Shown here in pieces: positions 24,543 to 34,953 of a stretch of DNA of 64,000 nucleotides. The DNA lies in assembly GCA_021234155.1 (NCBI GenBank), contig JAJEKV010000428.1, forward strand, positions 143,806 through 207,805, written 5' to 3'. This DNA comes from Isoetes taiwanensis. Taxonomy: Eukaryota > Streptophyta > Lycopodiopsida > Isoetales > Isoetaceae. How positions within the stretch are numbered: position 1 is the first letter of the stretch; each line of letters starts with the position of its first letter. A program made the position numbers and the translations under genes. The notes beneath the pieces are model-generated. The model ran no database searches. It saw only the letters and a list, made by a program, of their open reading frames with translations, and was not told the DNA's origin.

Positions 24543-24647
24543 CCGACGAGGCCTTGTTTGACGAAGACTACAAGCTTGCAGTCCAGCTCTATTCCCAGGC
24601 CATAGATCAGACCGTCCCCATCCTCTCTATACCCGCTAGGGCTCGAG
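24543..24647 (+). pseudogene. SGT1-like N-terminal TPR exon, partial
   Basis: After a TTTTTTTAG acceptor the frame reads DEALFDEDYKLAVQLYSQAI. This closely resembles the first TPR helix pair of SGT1, the HSP90 co-chaperone that stabilises NLR immune receptors and SCF complexes ('K E A F x D E D Y E L A V x L Y x Q A I'). After AID the expected 'N x A E L Y A D R A Q' is not read in this frame; a shifted frame gives PLYTR, then a stop. An indel pair is therefore likely, unless the exon is genuinely diverged. It ends at CTCGAG/GTATTT. No CS or SGS domain exon was found downstream, so I regard it as a broken fragment. Confidence 0.55.
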
Positions 24648-27045
24648 GTATTTTGGCATCAAGTTTTAGCTTTGAAAAGTTAGATCTTACGTCAATGTAA
24701 ATCCTTGTTTGTGTAAGTAAATTGGTTTGCGGATGTTGTTGCTCCATAGATTGCGCCCAACATGGGCAAGGATTATTTTTTGATAAAGGGTTAGCACATT
24801 TCGCTCCATTGTTATAGTTTAGTGACAGATTTTTGCAATCTCGATCCCTTTGTCGTGCTTTTAAGTTGATTCTTGAATAGACATTTTGTTTAGAATCACA
24901 TAATGCTTTTTACGTTTTTGTATGCGCAACCACATGCATTCAATGAACACGAAACAGTCCGCTATGCCTAAACATCTTATGTGTAGTCGACTTTTTTATG
25001 GGAAACCTTAAATGTCTATGTTTTTCCATGTCTTAAGGTTACGCTTCTTAAGGTCTTAAGGTGCGCTTCTTAAATGCCTTGTGCTTTACTGTTGCCACCT
25101 ATGGGAGGGAGAACAAAACAAGTCTTGAAGTTCAAAGGCTAAGCAGAATTGTTTGAAAATTTAGCATCTTTGCCAAGAAGTTGCTCTCTGGTTCCTACAA
25201 CTTGGCATTTCAAGGAAAGAACACAAGCTCTCTTCAATGTCCCTTTTTGGTGTTCATCTTTTTGTGCAGATTTGCTCCTGGCAAACCCCCCGCCCATGAG
25301 CGTCCCGCGAGTGGAAGGCCCTGCCGTAGCTCAAAAAGCGGCTCTAAACAATAATTCTCCATTTTTTCGCATATTAGTTATCAATTGAGCCATTGATGTT
25401 GATTCTTCAACTTTTCCGAGCGTACGTTGCCATGGCGTGGAATCTTGGTTTCCTTGCAGCCCTTTTTTTTTTTACTCCATCGTTTGTGATCGCTGTAAAA
25501 CGATTATGAAGGTTAATTTTTTCTTGCTAAGGGTGGAAGAGGCTTTTTTGCATTTTCAATTCCCGATGCTTGAGTAAAAGGATTTTTGGGATGATTTTTG
25601 CACGTCATGTCGTTTTCAATTCAAAATGGATATTTGTTAAGATCAATTGCCTCTGTTTGTCGCCATTGTTATAATCTGCCGGGGTATTTTTGCAGAGACG
25701 GATAAGCCAAAAATACCCACAATATTTCTTATTGCAACCCGAGCTTGCTACTATTTTTGCGGTTTCCATGCCTTAAGCTCCATCCGGCATTTCAAGTTGC
25801 GGGGCTTCGGCATGTGGGGCCACATCCATTTCCATTTCGTTTTGGAGAGCGGGGGGAGGATGGAAGCCCGGGCCTCCTTTAGGGCTACACTAATTATATT
25901 TAAACCCAGGGCTTCTTCATGAAAAAACGTTGCAGACCGCTTCTTCTTTTGTAGTTGTAATGCAACCGTTCTCCAAATCGTGTCCATTCTATAGCCCATA
26001 TCTTTAAGGCATCTAGGGTTCGGGCTTCTCTACTTATTTTTTCATGAAGTGTTACATCGGGCTGCTTTGTTTTGCAATGCGGCATATTTTCAAATCTTTG
26101 GGCCATTGTTGATTGACCATGTATTTATGGAATTATGGTCGCCGTGCACCCCCTTTTGTTTGAAATGTTCAATGCATATGGTTTTTGTTCTTGCGACGCA
26201 TGTGGTTTTATGTTCCGGGCGTTGACATGTTGGGTTGTTGGAAGGAGGCATGGTGTTTGACCTTAAACAATTTGTAAATTACCATGCCAATTTGCAATTC
26301 TTTCTTCATTTTGGACATCTACAAAAAGAGGCAAGAAAAAAGGTAATTTGGAGTGCAGGTTTGGAAAAACTAGCATGCCATTCTATTGTCTAGCTTAAAC
26401 ACATTGTGGAAGTCGGGTGTAGAATTCTCCATTTTTCCTTGAAGTGGCTCCCATGGTTTTACACATTCTTTGCATGTTTTCAAAACATGCAAAACACAGT
26501 ACTGTCACATGACTGCTTAAGACGTCAAGGAATGATAAAGTTTGCATTCTTGGGCGATTGAAACATATTACCCTCTGCCCAGATTGCCTTTGATGGTTCC
26601 TTAATGCGGTTATCAATTTACTACATATTGAGATTATAAGTTTTCCATGTCGGATAGGTAGATTGTGCAAGTTAGAATGTGGTTTAGAAAATAGATGTAT
26701 TTGCCAATGCGTAACATAAAACAAATGTCAATATAAATATTCATTGGTGGTTTTGTGGCCCTGCGATGGGATGTTCTTTTATATTGTTTGTGCTTCTTTA
26801 TTCGGATCATGACAAAGTGGCGTACATTCCTTGAATTTTCCAATTAGAGCCGTTGTTTCTTTGAAGATAGGCTTTTAACAACCTCTTTGGAGTCCTTCAT
26901 TTTGGTTTGAGGCCAGCATAATTTTACAACTTTTATATTTTCGCCTTCCTTGTTATGCAAAGCAACATGGATCTGGCTAACACTATGTTTTCAGTGTTGT
27001 GATTTAGGACTGGTTTCCTCGGTTGTGGTTTGGGACACGCTTTCT
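24648..27045. other. Intergenic, no supported gene
   Basis: Two splice-like acceptors (TTTTTGTGCAG near 25268, TTTTTGCAG near 25695) precede short open stretches. An ATG at 25432 opens a short hydrophobic MAWNLGFLAALFFF. None could be tied to a family. The overlapping frames at 25647-26106 on both strands have no motif. Confidence 0.3.
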
Positions 27046-27101
27046 TACGCTCCAGTGGTACAACCATTTTTGAAAAATTGATATTTGTGAGTTCAATTTC
27101 C
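27046..27101 (+). repeat. tRNA-derived SINE-like sequence
   Basis: TACGCTCCAGTGGTAC (A-box-like) is followed about 35 bases later by GAGTTCAATTTCC (B-box-like, 27089-27101). This spacing fits RNA polymerase III internal promoters. The intervening bases do not fold as a tRNA. Confidence 0.5.
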
Positions 27102-29939
27102 TAGGATGCTCTTGTGCCAACACAAACTTGGGGAACACCATACTTGTGTTTTATCCGGCCGTCTATTTCTGAATAGCATATCCTCTTATTTGTTCTACAT
27201 TTGCATCATCTATATGGATTTAGATACCCGGATTCTCAAATGTATTTTGGACAACAAAATGAGCTGGCGGTCTAAAACCAAAGTCCATGGTGATTTCTTA
27301 CACGACGCTTTTGAAATACCCCGAATAGCACGGTCTTACGGTTTTAAAGGCTAAATTTTCTTGGCTATGGATCTAGCGTGTATAGAACATGCATGTTTAT
27401 GTGTGCAATTGTATTTATTTCAGCAATATCACGGTGGCACTAGTATCGTAAGCTTTTCTTATGCTAAACCGCAATCCATAGCCAGCTATTATACATGATG
27501 TACTAGTGTTTATGGCTTCACCAAAAGTGTTTTCACGGCTAATTTTGATGTCGTTTTAAAGAAGTTAGTAAACTTGGGATTTACTTTAGGTCCCTTTCTC
27601 ACGAAGATGGCTGTGGCGACGTTTATTGCTAGCTTATATCTTTGCGGCAAGCGTAAAGATTCTAAACCGATGTTATAAGTTCTATTAAAGCAGCATTTAA
27701 ACTAGACCTTAAAATTTAATGAGGCAATATCTTCTTGGGCCTTGCAAGGACCGGTGTTGCGATGTTATGAACCATACTTATGCATATATGGCTTATCAAT
27801 TATAGCACTTTCGGGGTTTGTGTCATACGAATAGTAGCTTTCCTTATAATACATTGGCATACATGTTCTTCATTGTTTATGGTCCATGGGGTCGATGTAT
27901 ATGGCCTATTTCTCATTTTACCACAAATATCATGAAGGGATGGGGTTTGAAGAAATTGCGTTGTTTTGGCCTCGATTTCTTTCTTGCATCTCAAAACAAA
28001 TTCTAAGATAATTGCACAATTGCATGCACCAGCCCATTAAGATATTCCAATATGGAGCTCGCTCAAAATTTTACTTTATTGATGATGTGGTGAGCAGATG
28101 GGTGGGCATCTCTATATGGTCACGCAAATGTAAGCAAAAGTCCTTTTGCACTTGGGAAGTAAATCTGCTTTTAAAAAGTGATCTTCTAGAGTTGGATCTG
28201 ATTGGCGTCGATCTTTGTTCTTGCCCCTGAGATATAGTCCTTCAATTAGATGGGGTTGCCACATGTATCCATGACAATTTCTATCATGCCTTTTTGTCAG
28301 CCTAAGCAAACTCATCAAGTTAGATTGGATAGGGACTATCCAAAAGCAAATCCTTGGTGAAGTTAGATGCTAAATATAGGTTACGTTCATATCATATGCA
28401 TTTCTTTTTAGTGCATGGCATGTTTTACAAGTTATGCGCTTTGTTCTTGAATATAGTCATTGTTTTTTTAATCATACAACATATAATGATGCAAATTGGT
28501 TGGAATAGGCGGTTACTAATCGGTATTCACGCTCATGTACTTTTGACATCGGGTTCATCATACCAAGAACACTTATGAATGTAAATAATCTTGCCCTTAA
28601 GATATTTCGTTTGGGGGTCCGAGATCTTTGCCCCAACTACGCACTTCTTACATTGCAATGAAGTCAAAGCTTGACTACTTAAAATCTGATGTGTTGAAAA
28701 TGTCAACGAATGTCCATCAATTTTTGCTAACATATTATTCAAAAGACGTGTGATAACAATTGGCTCTAGTGATAATGGCACAGCTCAAGGATAAGGTTAA
28801 TTGCACCTAGATTTTATCATTTACAATGCCTTGAAATTCATAGTGATGCAAACAGATTTATCAATTTCACATGTCACAAATTTCTTAGAGCATGAGACGC
28901 ACCCACTATTCAAATTGCATATTATCATGAGGTGTTGATAAGTGTTAGGAAATATTAATGAAATATTAATCTAGATTGTAAAGTTAGACATGCAATATCT
29001 TTTATGCCTATATCGTTATCTAGGAAAATTTTTAAGAAATGTTGAAATGAGACTCTTCAAGGATCTTCATAATATCTTAAATAACCTTAGGCAATGCTAA
29101 AGATACCATGAGGGAATCTACACTTGAAGGAATCATGGAGAGTCAATCTCAAACCATAAATTTTGTAGGCTAGTCTCAACATTGGCTTAGATTGTTGCTC
29201 TTAGTTTTAACATTTTTTTTGGCGTATTGAAGGCATTCTCCATTGATAATATTAAAAAAAAACTAAGCGATTAAAGGGAGCTTTGGTATTGTGATGTACA
29301 CAAATCTCTAAGTAATGAAATCTAAGAGAATACTATTAGTTTCAACATTTTTGGCATATTGAAAGGCATTTTATAATGAGAAGCTCGTCAATAGATGTCA
29401 ATTCAATTTTCAAAGCAAACTTAATATAACCTTAGATTAATTGGAATTTTGGAAAATCATAAGTGTAACTCACATTTTTTGCTCATCAATTCTGGAATAA
29501 AGTGACTCCATATACTTTGAATACATTTGCTACAACCAAGGTTTGGTAAGATGTGACAAGTATGTCTAGAAAGACAACATGGAACTAGAAATTGTAGACA
29601 ATGTTTCTTTATTATTGAATTTATCCAAATAGGAACAATTTACCAGTTGGAAGCTAACAAAAATGATCGGAAGGAAGGTGAAGCTTCATATGAAAATGAC
29701 ATTCCTTGAGGGGCATCCTTTGCATGAACTCCTTTGCAATTGTCTTTCATATTTGATGGGCAAGAGACACCTGCTTGATTGAGTAAATGGTGGTACTTAA
29801 CTGTTTAGGTAGATGCTTTTTTTTTCTGAAGAAACTATTAGCATGATGTAGAAGATACCATCCTACCAATCAGATGTCGCTACAAACCAATGTTAAAATC
29901 CAAGAACACATCATTCCTAATAATGAACCAGAAGGCAAA
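27102..29939. other. Intergenic, no supported gene
   Basis: AT-rich with scattered short open frames and no motif recognised. Between 28.97 and 29.1 kb there are a few GGATCTTCATAATATC-like words that could be old relics of the AGATTC-type array. Confidence 0.35.
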
Positions 29940-30100
29940 GGATGGGGTGATAGCATTTCTCCCAATGCAATAGAAGAAAAAGGATAGGAAGATGGCATTT
30001 TTGACAATGAAAGCAGAAGAAAAGTGATGGGGTGATAGTATTTCTCACAATGAAGCGTAAGAAAGAAAAGGATGGGGTGATAGCATTTCTCACAAATGAA
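29940..30100. repeat. About 43-bp tandem repeat, nearly four units
   Basis: Units beginning GGATGGGGTGATAGCATTTC start near 29940, 29982 (diverged), 30025 and 30070, with spacings of 42, 43 and 45 bases. The minus-strand frames across it are repeat artefacts. Confidence 0.9.
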
Positions 30101-30369
30101 ACTAACAAAGTCTCTTGGAAAGTACATGCGCTGAAAGCTAGGTGTGTTGATAGAGATAGGAACTCATGATCAAATGACCTAAAAAGTGCTCAAATCATCC
30201 ATGAAATCAAACTTTGCAAATTATGCAAGCTACGTTTTACATGAAATATGATATGCAGTGAAGTTTATCTGCTTTGTTTTTCTTCTATATTTGAATATCT
30301 ATATATTAAGTCACATTTGACACCAGGTTTATCTTAACCCTAGGGATTGGCAAAATCTTTAATGTGGAT

Positions 30370-31160
30370 AGTAGTTGAAGAATGTACACGACGACCACTT
30401 TATGGAAACCTAATGTTGAGAGTCCAAGGAAATTTTTATGTGGTAAAAGAAAATCACCATGTTGATGGAGGTTTTTTGCAACCAGGTTTTGACTTTGACT
30501 TCTTATGTAAGCCCGACTTTTGAAATGCAATTCAAATTAAACTTAATGGTTCAATTTGAGCTTGCCCCCTAAATGACTTTGACGTAAAATGGTTATACTC
30601 ACTTTTTTCCTCTAAGGTTCATAGCAATGCACAACACCATTAATTGATCGACCTTAATTGGGCATGGTCCTTTTTGTTGGGGACCCCTTATTGGGCATGG
30701 TACTTACTTTACCAAATGCATGGTCCTGTAGTGTTTTTTGAAAAAAATTGGGCCATCTTTATCTTAGGAAACAATAACTCTTTGCTTCTAGAAAATGTTC
30801 AATTGATTTAACATCTTCAAGGTTTTCAAGGTTATCAAATCCCGAATACCATGGCAAATTTTTTCCCTTCAGGGGTAGTTGAAGAATATACGTAGTGACC
30901 ACTTTTAATGAAAGCCAATGTTGAGCAATCCAATGACAAATTTTGGGAAGTATAAAAACAAACAAAGACTTGAGAGAGCATTGTCCAATATGTGACTGGC
31001 ATTATGGCTAGGGGTTGAAGAATATATGCAGTGACCACTTTAATGAAAGCCAATGTTGAGCAATCCAATGACAAATTTTGGGAAGTATAAGAAACAAACA
31101 AAAGACTTGCGAGAGAGCATTTGACAATATCTGACCGCATTATGGCTAGGGTTTGACTAT
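30370..31160. repeat. Direct repeat, three copies of about 70-135 bp
   Basis: GTTGAAGAATATA...GTGACCACTTT followed by GAAAGCCAATGTTGAGCAATC appears at about 30879 and 31014 in near-identical 135-base units. A diverged partial copy lies at about 30371. The second and third copies extend through TTTTGGGAAGTATAA and end GCATTATGGCTAGGG. Confidence 0.9.
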
Positions 31161-31314
31161 AAGTTTGGCAAAATGGAACCAATAAGGCGACTTCGAGTTT
31201 GTGCATGTGTTGATCCACGATTACAACTTTGACTTTGACTTCAAGCTATAGCTTTCATTCGATTTTGCACTACTTTGACTTTGACATCCTAGCAAGTTAC
31301 CGGTTGACTTGATA

Positions 31315-31335
31315 CTCCCTCATAGTACAAATACT

Positions 31336-31375
<40 letters not shown>

Positions 31376-31740
31376 TCATATGCATTTATATATATACAAT
31401 AACTTAAGCTGCCTTGTGGATAGAGATTTGGGTGTACGCCCGTTGGCGTCGAAGGATCCGAGATCCGGACGGCCCATGTTGCGCCCACCAAATCTCTATC
31501 CATCAAAGGCCGACTTGAGTTAGTCATCGGGGGCGTCAAATGTACTGGATGGATTCGGCCCCGAGATCAAAAGCCCCTTTATTTGGGGGGCTTTGTTTTA
31601 AACCGTTAGATTTGGGAATTTAATCAGGACCCATCGATATATGAAATTACATTTAATGCTATATTATGAGGTGGCGGCAATATTTAATAACCATTAATGC
31701 CATGGCATATCTATTTTTTCTTTTCATTTTATTCTAAAAA
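31315..31740 (-). repeat. Dispersed repeat family, copy 4
   Basis: It starts CTCCCTCATAGTACAAATAC then a TA stretch, which is the reversed family terminus. It carries CCCTTTATTTGGGG, ACCGTTAGATTTGGG and GAGGTGGCGGCAAT. The palindrome region is changed, but a related pair is visible: GGATAGAGATTTGG near 31417 and CCAAATCTCTATCC near 31488. Confidence 0.75.
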
Positions 31741-31884
31741 GTCTAGTGATGACGTGTCCCTTTTTATTTCTTGACATAAAGGTGGCAATAATGATTAGAT
31801 TCCTTGTTTCTTAAACAAATTAAAAAAAAAAAAACCTTTGGATTTTTTAGATCTCGAAGCTTCATCTGAAGCGATAAATGGCAC

Positions 31885-32385
31885 CTAATGAAAAGCGGCA
31901 TTGTTTTTCAGTAGTGACGTTTGCACTCTAGACAAGGCGCCATGTTCTGAAGGTTCGAAAGTGCTTGTAACGCAGAGCTCGAACTTATAAGCATAAATAT
32001 GTTCCAAGGGCAGGTTTCCTTCTGTTTGTAAATCCAAGCCCATACATTTGTAAATCCGCCAAGCGCAGGGGTTCAATCTTTTGAAGGAGGGTTTCCGTGG
32101 ATGCTTGGCCCTCTTGTGTTTTCTTCCTTGGCTCATAGCTTCATCCATTTTTTTGATGCGCCATACATGCTCTTCATTAATTTCGTGTTTGTTATGAGAA
32201 ATCAGTGTTTGTTCTTTTGATTGGGCTAAGAAATTCTCATATTCATTTATGTTCTCAATCCATTTTTGTTTCTGGGTTGCCTTTTCGAGTTTATCCGACG
32301 GCGGTTTTGATGTTTTGTAGCAGTTGTATACTTCTCCGCATTTCCAATGCCTCGGTTCTGCCTCTTCTAGGCTCACAATAAACAA
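31885..32385 (-). CDS. Unrecognised charged ORF
   Basis: A 166-codon minus-strand frame that begins with TTG rather than ATG, so it is either an internal exon or a chance frame. It is rich in Lys, Glu and Asn (for example SKPPSDKLEKATQKQKW, a basic stretch GRKHKRAKHPRKPSFKR at about residues 87-103) and ends in a hydrophilic tail. A possible acceptor lies just upstream (TTCAAG before ATTGTTTATTG). The basic stretch could act as a nuclear localisation signal. No domain is recognised. The composition is more protein-like than neighbouring frames, and nothing else supports it. Confidence 0.3.
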   Translation of the reverse strand: MFIVSLEEAEPRHWKCGEVYNCYKTSKPPSDKLEKATQKQKWIENINEYENFLAQSKEQTLISHNKHEINEEHVWRIKKMDEAMSQGRKHKRAKHPRKPSFKRLNPCAWRIYKCMGLDLQTEGNLPLEHIYAYKFELCVTSTFEPSEHGALSRVQTSLLKNNAAFH

Positions 32386-33084
32386 TCTTGAATAGATTTA
32401 TATCTGGCATACCCTCATGATCTAGGTTTCCGCGGTCTTATGCTTCTCAAAAACCTAGCCTTCATATTCATATAGGTTAAAAGCTGCGCTAGTGCTGTTA
32501 CTTTCATTCGGAGGTATAAAGATGAGAGGGAAAGGGAGCAACTTTTCTCATTCTGGATGGTGATCCTTTGCTTTGGAAGCTTACATTCGGCATGATATTC
32601 TCTCCTCATTTAATTTACTCCGGCTCATTATTTTGCGGATTTTTATCTTTTTTACCACCCAGCGTACATATACAAACCGCCCGGATTACGGTAAGAAACC
32701 TATTTTTCGTTTCTACATTTTAGCTTCAAACTCACTATACATGCTCTTTTGCCCCAATTAGTTTTTTTTCTTGCGAGGCGCCACAATTTCATTTGTACAG
32801 AGAACCATAGCATTGGGGCGGTGGCTTACAGACCCATCTAATCCAAAGCCTTGGGCCCTAAAACCGTCCAGGTTTTCTGAATCTATGTCTAAGGTAATAT
32901 TTTTGCTGAGTTTGATTTAAAGCTTCAATTTTGAACTTAGTCTTGTTATATATTATATATATAGATATGAGGGTACTTACATACGGGGGTGTTACATATT
33001 CATGTTAATCTCGATTTGATTGATTTTTTATATGCGACAATGTGTCATAAATGCGGACCATTAGATTCCATGAGCTCCCTTAGA
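32386..33084. other. Intergenic
   Basis: A minus-strand frame at 32415-32609 could be a further exon of the charged ORF, but it shows no motif. A TATATTATATATATAG tract lies near 32950. Nothing else is supported. Confidence 0.3.
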
Positions 33085-33400
33085 TATATATACAATTATA
33101 TAAAGTGTACCAAATGTTGGTAGAGATTGATCTCGGCCGTCCATCTCTGAGATGGACGGTGCAGATGGTGACACCTAGAATCACCCCAAACAACCCCTTT
33201 GGTGCAGTTGAGGTGTAAACAGCTCGGCGTCAGATGTCTTGAGATCGGCGGCCCGAATCTGGGGACCCTTTATTTGGGGCTTTTGATGTGGGCCGTTGGA
33301 TTTGAGGATTCTACATCAATGGTCTAATTTTAGCCACGTAAAATGATTGTAATCAATGGCGTGTGATGAGGTGGCATCGAAAGTAATGACCCTTTATGGC
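33085..33400 (-). repeat. Dispersed repeat family, copy 5
   Basis: TATATATACAATTATATAAA at the left is followed by palindrome B (GTACCAAATGTTGGTAG, 33107-33123), the spacer AGATTGATCTC, and palindrome A at 33137-33159 (CCGTCCATCTC / GAGATGGACGG around a single T, perfect). Then come CCCTTTATTTGGGGCTTTTG and GGGCCGTTGGATTTGAGG. Confidence 0.85.
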
Positions 33401-33881
33401 GAGCCATAGGCTGGAGCTTTGGAAAGGACAAAAATAAAATAAAAATGGATGTTTAGGTCTTTGAGATTTGTTTAGAGCTCGGTTGTGCCCACGGTTCTTT
33501 GTGCTCGGTTCTTACGGATGGATGTGTGCCTCCAGATTAAGATAGGTTCAGGCGAAAATGGATCGGATGTGCATTCAAAGGCTCGCGATGGCAAGGTGGG
33601 TGCCTTCTTTTGCATTCAAATAAAAAGTACCTTCATATTTCGGGATAGATGGATTCATTTTTTCCTGGGTTTCCCTTTTCGACACGCGGTATTTTTATTT
33701 CGTGACCACCGCATTGCCGTTTCGACTCCATGTCCTTGCATTTTTTTGTCGCCCATTTGATCCATTCATCTAATTTGGGCGTTCACCGCAATTTGTTATT
33801 TTGAACTTTGCATTGCGGTTTTCAGCGGTACTGGATTGCAATTTTTTAGATTTTCAAGATTGAAGTGGATAGGCCTGGTCT

Positions 33882-34236
33882 TTGTATTATCGCCTTCTGG
33901 ATCTTCGGATCTCCCATTATGTTAGGGCTTTCACGCCCACAAAGAAAAAGCTCATTGGGCCTAGAACTCCCATGACTCGGCAAGAGAGCACGTGGCTTCA
34001 CTCTAAATGTTTCGATGAAATGAGAGACTTTAAGAAAAAAGAGCGAGAATCATACATGGAGTCTCTTCCCTAGAGCTTACGGTGAGATTATTAACTTGGT
34101 TCTTCTCTAACGTTCTTGCTCTATTTCGTGAAGTTAGCTGATTACTTTCTTTTTGTGTTGCGGATTAGGATAGTACATTCCTTGAGTCATGATCAACTAA
34201 AGCCTTTGTTTCATGTTTGTAAGCGTCTAAGTAGCG
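33882..34236 (+). pseudogene. F-box protein (FBS/SKIP27-like), broken at the F-box
   Basis: The first exon is open from about 33882 and reads TPTKKKLIGPRTPMTRQEST, then FKKKERESYMESLP, and meets TAG at 34071-34073, three codons before the donor ACG/GTGAG at 34081-34082. The next exon (acceptor GGATTAG, start 34169) reads RIVHSLSHDQLKPLFHVCKR and ends at AGCG/GTAAGC (34236). Joined, ESLP-x-SL-RIVHSLSHDQLKPLF is an F-box. This is the SKP1-binding motif of SCF ubiquitin ligases, and the wording resembles small stress-related plant F-box proteins. The TAG falls inside the F-box where Glu is common. The C-terminal part was not found. No ATG was fixed for the first exon. Confidence 0.6.
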
Positions 34237-34606
34237 GTAAGCATTTTTTTTTGGTTTTTCTTTTGGTAACTCCTTTTGCGAATGCTAGTAGATTAGAATC
34301 TGATGTTACGCTCTATGGCGGTCGTTCTTGCAAGACAATGTTTTTAGACCTCATCAGAAAAATGGGCATAACTCCCCATAAACAAGCTCCATTTTGGTGC
34401 GAGAACATGCGTTGGAAAAGGTTAGAAAAGATCTACAAATGGTCTTAGGTGTATATTTTTCAGATTCGTAGCAGAAATGGTGCAAAAGCAGAAAAACGTC
34501 TATGCTATATGCAGATAGTTCTTGCAAACAAAACTTTGAAAAGCTGATTGGCATTACTTCTCTATAATGATCTCCCTATGCTTTCATAAGTTCACGTAAC
34601 CTACAG

Positions 34607-34693
34607 ATGAAGTCTGAGCCTCCTCTTGAAATGGGCCCGGAGCTCGTTTCTTCTTACGGGCTTCCGCCATAAGAGCGGATCCGCGGATTTTCC
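34607..34693 (+). other. Splice-bounded open piece with internal stop
   Basis: Between CCTACAG and GTAAGCG lies 87 bases starting ATG: MKSEPPLEMGPELVSSYGLP, then P and TAA at 34670-34672. It is GC-richer than its flanks and looks like an exon with a nonsense change. The family is unknown. It may belong with the exon at 34791-34953. Confidence 0.3.
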
Positions 34694-34790
34694 GTAAGCG
34701 ACATGTATGTTCTTACGCCTTGCAAATTCTTTACCGTAATCTATAATATTTTACAGATTCTTCTAACAATGCATTGAAAAATCTCTGTAG

Positions 34791-34953
34791 AAACAAAGGC
34801 GGCAATTACGCGTCCCGGAAATCTCGAAGATTGGACAACCAAAGAAGCCCTGCGGCGTTTCTTTCTTAGCCTGTCGACTTTAGATGCCAACAAAGCCTAT
34901 TATTGGATCATCCTGAGCATTCCTAGCGAGTGTAAATCACAAACCATCATAAG
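34791..34953 (+). CDS. Well-bounded internal exon of an unidentified protein
   Basis: A 163-base stretch between ATCTCTGTAG and AG/GTAAGC is open in one frame (two-base entering phase): ITRPGNLEDWTTKEALRRFF, then LSLSTLDANKAYYWIILSIP and SECKSQTIIR. Composition, third-position GC and splice sites look like a real coding exon, clearly unlike the AT-rich flanks. I feel it belongs to a conserved plant protein but cannot name it. The neighbouring exon candidate upstream carries a stop, so the locus may be decayed. Confidence 0.5.
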
